From assembly GCA_017307865.1 (NCBI GenBank), contig JAFKGE010000048.1:1-39201 (forward strand): a stretch of 39,201 bases of DNA, given 5' to 3'. Below the pieces are notes generated by a model. That model was not told the DNA's origin, did no database searches, and worked only from the letters and a program-made list of their open reading frames with translations. The position numbers were made by a program, and so were the translations under genes. This document shows positions 36,668-39,201 of this stretch, one piece after another (positions within the stretch are counted from its first letter, which is position 1; the number at the start of each line of letters is the position of its first letter). Origin of the DNA: Burkholderiales bacterium. GTDB lineage: Bacteria; Pseudomonadota; Gammaproteobacteria; Burkholderiales; Burkholderiaceae_C.

Positions 36668-37284
36668 GCGAACATCTCCTTGAGCTTGTCGATGGCGCCC
36701 TTGGTGACCAGCACCTTCTTGTAGTGCACCAGCGAGACCGGATCGGCATAGCGCGGCTCGATCACCAGCACGTGGCCGAGGTTGCGCGAGGCCAGGTACA
36801 GGTTCTCGTCCACCTCGTCGGCAATCACCAGCACCGAGTCGAGCCCCATGGACTTGAAGCGGGCGGCCAGCTGCTTGGTCTTGGGCGAATCGACCTTCAT
36901 CGACTCGACCACGGCCAGGCGGCCGTCGCGCGCCAGCTGCGACAGGATGGACGCCATGCCGGCGCGGTACATCTTCTTGTTCAGCTTCTGGCTGAAGTTT
37001 TCCAGCGGGCTGTTGGGGAAGATGCGACCGCCCCCGCGCCACAGCGGCGAGGAGGTCATGCCGGCGCGCGCGTTGCCGGTGCCCTTCTGGCGGAACGGCT
37101 TCTTGGTCGAGTGCTTGACCGTCGCGCGGTCTTTTTGCGCCCGCGTGCCCTGGCGGGCGTTGGCCTGGAAGGCCACCACCAGCTGGTGCACCAGCGCTTC
37201 GTTGTAGTCACGGCCGAACAGCGTCTCGGGGGCGTCCACCTTGGACGCGGCCTGACCCTGCTCGTTCAGGAGTTCGAGCTGCAT
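36664..37284 (-). CDS. rplD: 50S ribosomal protein L4
   Basis: A 206-residue tunnel protein. It has the basic loop [20 protein letters not shown] and [20 protein letters not shown]. In E. coli L4 represses this operon by binding the leader; whether that occurs here is not shown. Its ATG overlaps the rplC stop by one base at 37284. Confidence 0.98.
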   Translation of the reverse strand: MQLELLNEQGQAASKVDAPETLFGRDYNEALVHQLVVAFQANARQGTRAQKDRATVKHSTKKPFRQKGTGNARAGMTSSPLWRGGGRIFPNSPLENFSQKLNKKMYRAGMASILSQLARDGRLAVVESMKVDSPKTKQLAARFKSMGLDSVLVIADEVDENLYLASRNLGHVLVIEPRYADPVSLVHYKKVLVTKGAIDKLKEMFA

Positions 37285-37961
37285 TAGTTGGCCTCCTGCT
37301 TGGCGGGCGCGGCCTTGACGGCCGGGCGCACGGTGACGAAGCCGCCGCGCGAACCGGGCACGGCGCCCTTGATCAGCAGCAGCTGGCGCGCTTCGTCGAC
37401 GCGCACGATGTCCAGGTTCTGGGTGGTGACGGTTTCGTCGCCCATGTGGCCGGTCATCTTCTTGCCCGGAAACACGCGACCCGGGTCCTGCGCCATCGAG
37501 ATCGAGCCCGGCACGTTGTGCGAACGGCTGTTGCCGTGCGAGGCGCGTTGCGAACTGAAGTTGTGGCGCTTGATGGTGCCGGCGTAGCCCTTGCCGATGG
37601 AGGTGCCCTGCACGTCCACCTTCTGGCCGGCGGCGAACACGTCGGCGACGGGCACTTGCGCACCGGCGGCGTACTTGCCCGCCACGTCGCCTTCGACACG
37701 GAATTCCTGGGTGATTTCACCGGCTTGCACGCCCGCCTTGGCGAGGTGACCGGCCTCGGGCTTGGTCACGCGCGAGGCCTTGCGCGAACCGAACGTGACC
37801 TGCAGGGCCACGTAGCCGTCGTTTTGCTGGGTCTTGACCTGGGTAACGCGGTTGTCCGACACATCGACCACCGTGACCGGCACCGAATCGCCGTCATCGG
37901 TGAACAGACGCATCATGCCCACCTTGCGCCCCAGCAACCCCAATCGATTGCTTTGACTCAT
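37284..37961 (-). CDS. rplC: 50S ribosomal protein L3
   Basis: A 225-residue early-assembly protein that begins [20 protein letters not shown]. It carries [20 protein letters not shown] and the [20 protein letters not shown] loop that reaches the peptidyl-transferase centre, then [21 protein letters not shown] strong promoter lies 105 bases before the start, so it may head its own transcript. ATG 37961 has AAGGAGTC upstream. Confidence 0.98.
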   Translation of the reverse strand: MSQSNRLGLLGRKVGMMRLFTDDGDSVPVTVVDVSDNRVTQVKTQQNDGYVALQVTFGSRKASRVTKPEAGHLAKAGVQAGEITQEFRVEGDVAGKYAAGAQVPVADVFAAGQKVDVQGTSIGKGYAGTIKRHNFSSQRASHGNSRSHNVPGSISMAQDPGRVFPGKKMTGHMGDETVTTQNLDIVRVDEARQLLLIKGAVPGSRGGFVTVRPAVKAAPAKQEAN

Positions 37962-38065
37962 TTATTGACTCCTTGGCTTTCACCGCGCGAAGCTTCAATT
38001 GGCCCGCGCGTTTGGTGTGTGAAAGAGGGTTGATTGAATTTGCCCCCATTAAGGGCAAGCCGCAG

Positions 38066-38094
38066 ATCATAGCGCGAATGCCAAAACTTGGCAA
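38066..38094 (-). promoter_or_regulatory. Strong sigma-70-type promoter upstream of rplC
   Basis: On the minus strand TTGCCA (38094-38089), 17 bases, TATGAT (38071-38066). The predicted transcript start is near 38059, giving a leader of about 100 bases before rplC. The -35 overlaps an inverted repeat, TGCCAA-AAC-TTGGCA (38079-38093). The rplC-rpsQ genes may therefore be transcribed apart from rpsJ. Confidence 0.75.
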
Positions 38095-38115
38095 GGCGCC
38101 GGTCTGCGGACTGGC

Positions 38116-38142
38116 GCGGCGGGGCCGATGCAGCCCCGCCGC
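38116..38142 (-). terminator. GC-rich hairpin after rpsJ
   Basis: GCGGCGGGGC (38116-38125) pairs with GCCCCGCCGC (38133-38142) around a seven-base loop, seven bases after the rpsJ stop. A T-run is missing, so it is a partial terminator or a stability element rather than a classic one. It lies just ahead of the rplC promoter. Confidence 0.55.
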
Positions 38143-38149
38143 AACACGT

Positions 38150-38461
38150 TTACTGCAGCTTGATCTCGACGTCCACGCCGGCGGGCAGGTCCAGCTTCAT
38201 CAGCGCGTCGACGGTCTTGTCGGTCGGGTCGACGATGTCCATCAGGCGCTGGTGGGTGCGGATTTCGAGCTGGTCGCGGCTGGACTTGTTGACGTGCGGC
38301 GAGCGCAGGATGTCGAAGCGCTTCATGCGCGTGGGCAGGGGCACGGGGCCCTTGACCACGGCGCCGGTGCGCTTGGCGGTGTCCACGATCTCGGCGGCCG
38401 ACTGGTCGATCAACTTGTAGTCGAACGCCTTCAGGCGGATGCGGATTTTTTGCTGTGCCAT
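38150..38461 (-). CDS. rpsJ: 30S ribosomal protein S10
   Basis: A 103-residue protein, also NusE in transcription antitermination. [40 protein letters not shown] and [20 protein letters not shown] are all typical. The start is ATG 38461 with GAGC upstream, 11 bases after the EF-Tu stop. It appears to be transcribed with tuf rather than with rplC, given the hairpin and promoter behind it. Confidence 0.98.
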   Translation of the reverse strand: MAQQKIRIRLKAFDYKLIDQSAAEIVDTAKRTGAVVKGPVPLPTRMKRFDILRSPHVNKSSRDQLEIRTHQRLMDIVDPTDKTVDALMKLDLPAGVDVEIKLQ

Positions 38462-38472
38462 GAATCCGCTCC

Positions 38473-39201
38473 TTACTCGATGATCTTGGCCACCACGCCG
38501 GCGCCCACGGTGCGGCCACCCTCGCGAATGGCAAAGCGCAGGCCTTCTTCCATGGCAATGGGGGCGATCAGCTTGACGGTGATCGACACGTTGTCGCCGG
38601 GCATCACCATTTCCTTGTCCTTGGGCAGCTCGATGGAGCCGGTGACGTCGGTGGTGCGGAAGTAAAACTGCGGGCGGTAGTTGTTGAAGAACGGCGTGTG
38701 ACGGCCGCCTTCGTCCTTGGACAGCACGTAGACCTCGCCGGTGAAGTGCGTGTGCGGCTTGATGGAGCCGGGCTTGCACAGCACCTGGCCGCGCTCGACG
38801 TCTTCGCGCTTGGTGCCGCGCAGCAGGATGCCGACGTTGTCGCCGGCCTGGCCCTGGTCCAGGAGCTTCCTGAACATCTCGACGCCGGTGACGGTGGTCT
38901 TCTGGGTGGCCTTGATGCCGACGATTTCGATTTCTTCGCCGACCTTGATGATGCCGCGCTCGACGCGGCCGGTCACCACGGTGCCACGCCCGGAGATGGA
39001 GAACACGTCTTCGACGGGCATCAGGAAGGCGCCATCGATGGCGCGCTCGGGCGTGGGGATGTAGGTGTCCAGGGCGTCGGCCAGGTTCATGATGGCCACT
39101 TCGCCCAGCTCGCCGGTGTCGCCTTCGAGGGCCAGCTTGGCGCTGCCCTTGATGATGGGGGTGTCGTCGCCGGGGAATTCGTACTTGGACAGGAGTTCAC
39201 G
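38473..39201 (-). CDS. tuf: Elongation factor Tu, C-terminal part (truncated by the window edge)
   Basis: The last 242 residues of EF-Tu are visible and the gene runs off the right edge; roughly the first 154 residues are missing. The visible part begins [20 protein letters not shown], continues with [20 protein letters not shown] and the beta-barrel domains [20 protein letters not shown] and [20 protein letters not shown], and ends [11 protein letters not shown]. It delivers aminoacyl-tRNA to the ribosome. Its place before rpsJ matches the str-S10 arrangement of betaproteobacteria. The GTPase P-loop lies outside the window. Confidence 0.98.
   Translation of the reverse strand, partial: RELLSKYEFPGDDTPIIKGSAKLALEGDTGELGEVAIMNLADALDTYIPTPERAIDGAFLMPVEDVFSISGRGTVVTGRVERGIIKVGEEIEIVGIKATQKTTVTGVEMFRKLLDQGQAGDNVGILLRGTKREDVERGQVLCKPGSIKPHTHFTGEVYVLSKDEGGRHTPFFNNYRPQFYFRTTDVTGSIELPKDKEMVMPGDNVSITVKLIAPIAMEEGLRFAIREGGRTVGAGVVAKIIE

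Overview
The window is GC-rich chromosomal DNA, most likely from a betaproteobacterium of the order Burkholderiales, family Comamonadaceae; the genus cannot be fixed by reading alone. The case rests on the AT-poor coding style, the atpIBEFHAGDC and tuf-rpsJ-rplC...rpsQ clusters, a man-type EIIA/HPr/EI set without a permease, and a short dispersed repeat (core ATAGCTGTTTGCGC...GGCTTGAA) that I know from Comamonadaceae genomes. At least five good and two degenerate or partial copies occur here.

Layout. 1-330: the 5' end of an IS630-like helix-turn-helix gene and a tRNA-Arg(CCG), both on the minus strand. 357-7245: a divergent TetR-type regulator and an RND multidrug efflux operon (fusion protein, pump, outer-membrane factor) around a near-consensus AcrR operator. 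7398-9696: a tandem di-haem cytochrome c, a conserved protein of unknown function, and a related cytochrome c gene broken by an in-frame amber codon. 9697-12984: an NTF2-like protein, a LemA lipoprotein with two TPM-domain proteins, and a cyclic-nucleotide-binding protein. 13081-20471: the whole F1Fo ATP synthase operon on the minus strand. 20637-22619: a class IV aminotransferase, a DUF493/YbeD protein and LipB. 22788-24736: a lone amino-acid-binding protein and an EamA transporter. 24825-27254: EI, HPr and EIIA on the minus strand. 27278-32342: a lipoprotein, a CaiB-type CoA-transferase, an alpha/beta hydrolase, a TlpA-like thiol-disulfide lipoprotein, cytochrome c', cytochrome b561 and a GNAT acetyltransferase. 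32419-39201: a peroxiredoxin, then the S10 ribosomal protein cluster on the minus strand up to a truncated EF-Tu at the right edge.

Most of this is core metabolism: energy (ATP synthase, cytochromes), translation, lipoylation and efflux. I found no CRISPR array, prophage or obvious defence system, and no clearly new multi-gene system. The most unusual signals are small-scale. Copies of the dispersed repeat have become coding sequence: one supplies the start codon and signal peptide of a TPM protein, another the C-terminal tail of the efflux fusion protein. A TGG-to-TAG change breaks a cytochrome gene. Several genes have a -10 box only 6-9 bases before the start codon, which predicts leaderless mRNAs. 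A strong promoter and hairpin separate rpsJ from rplC.
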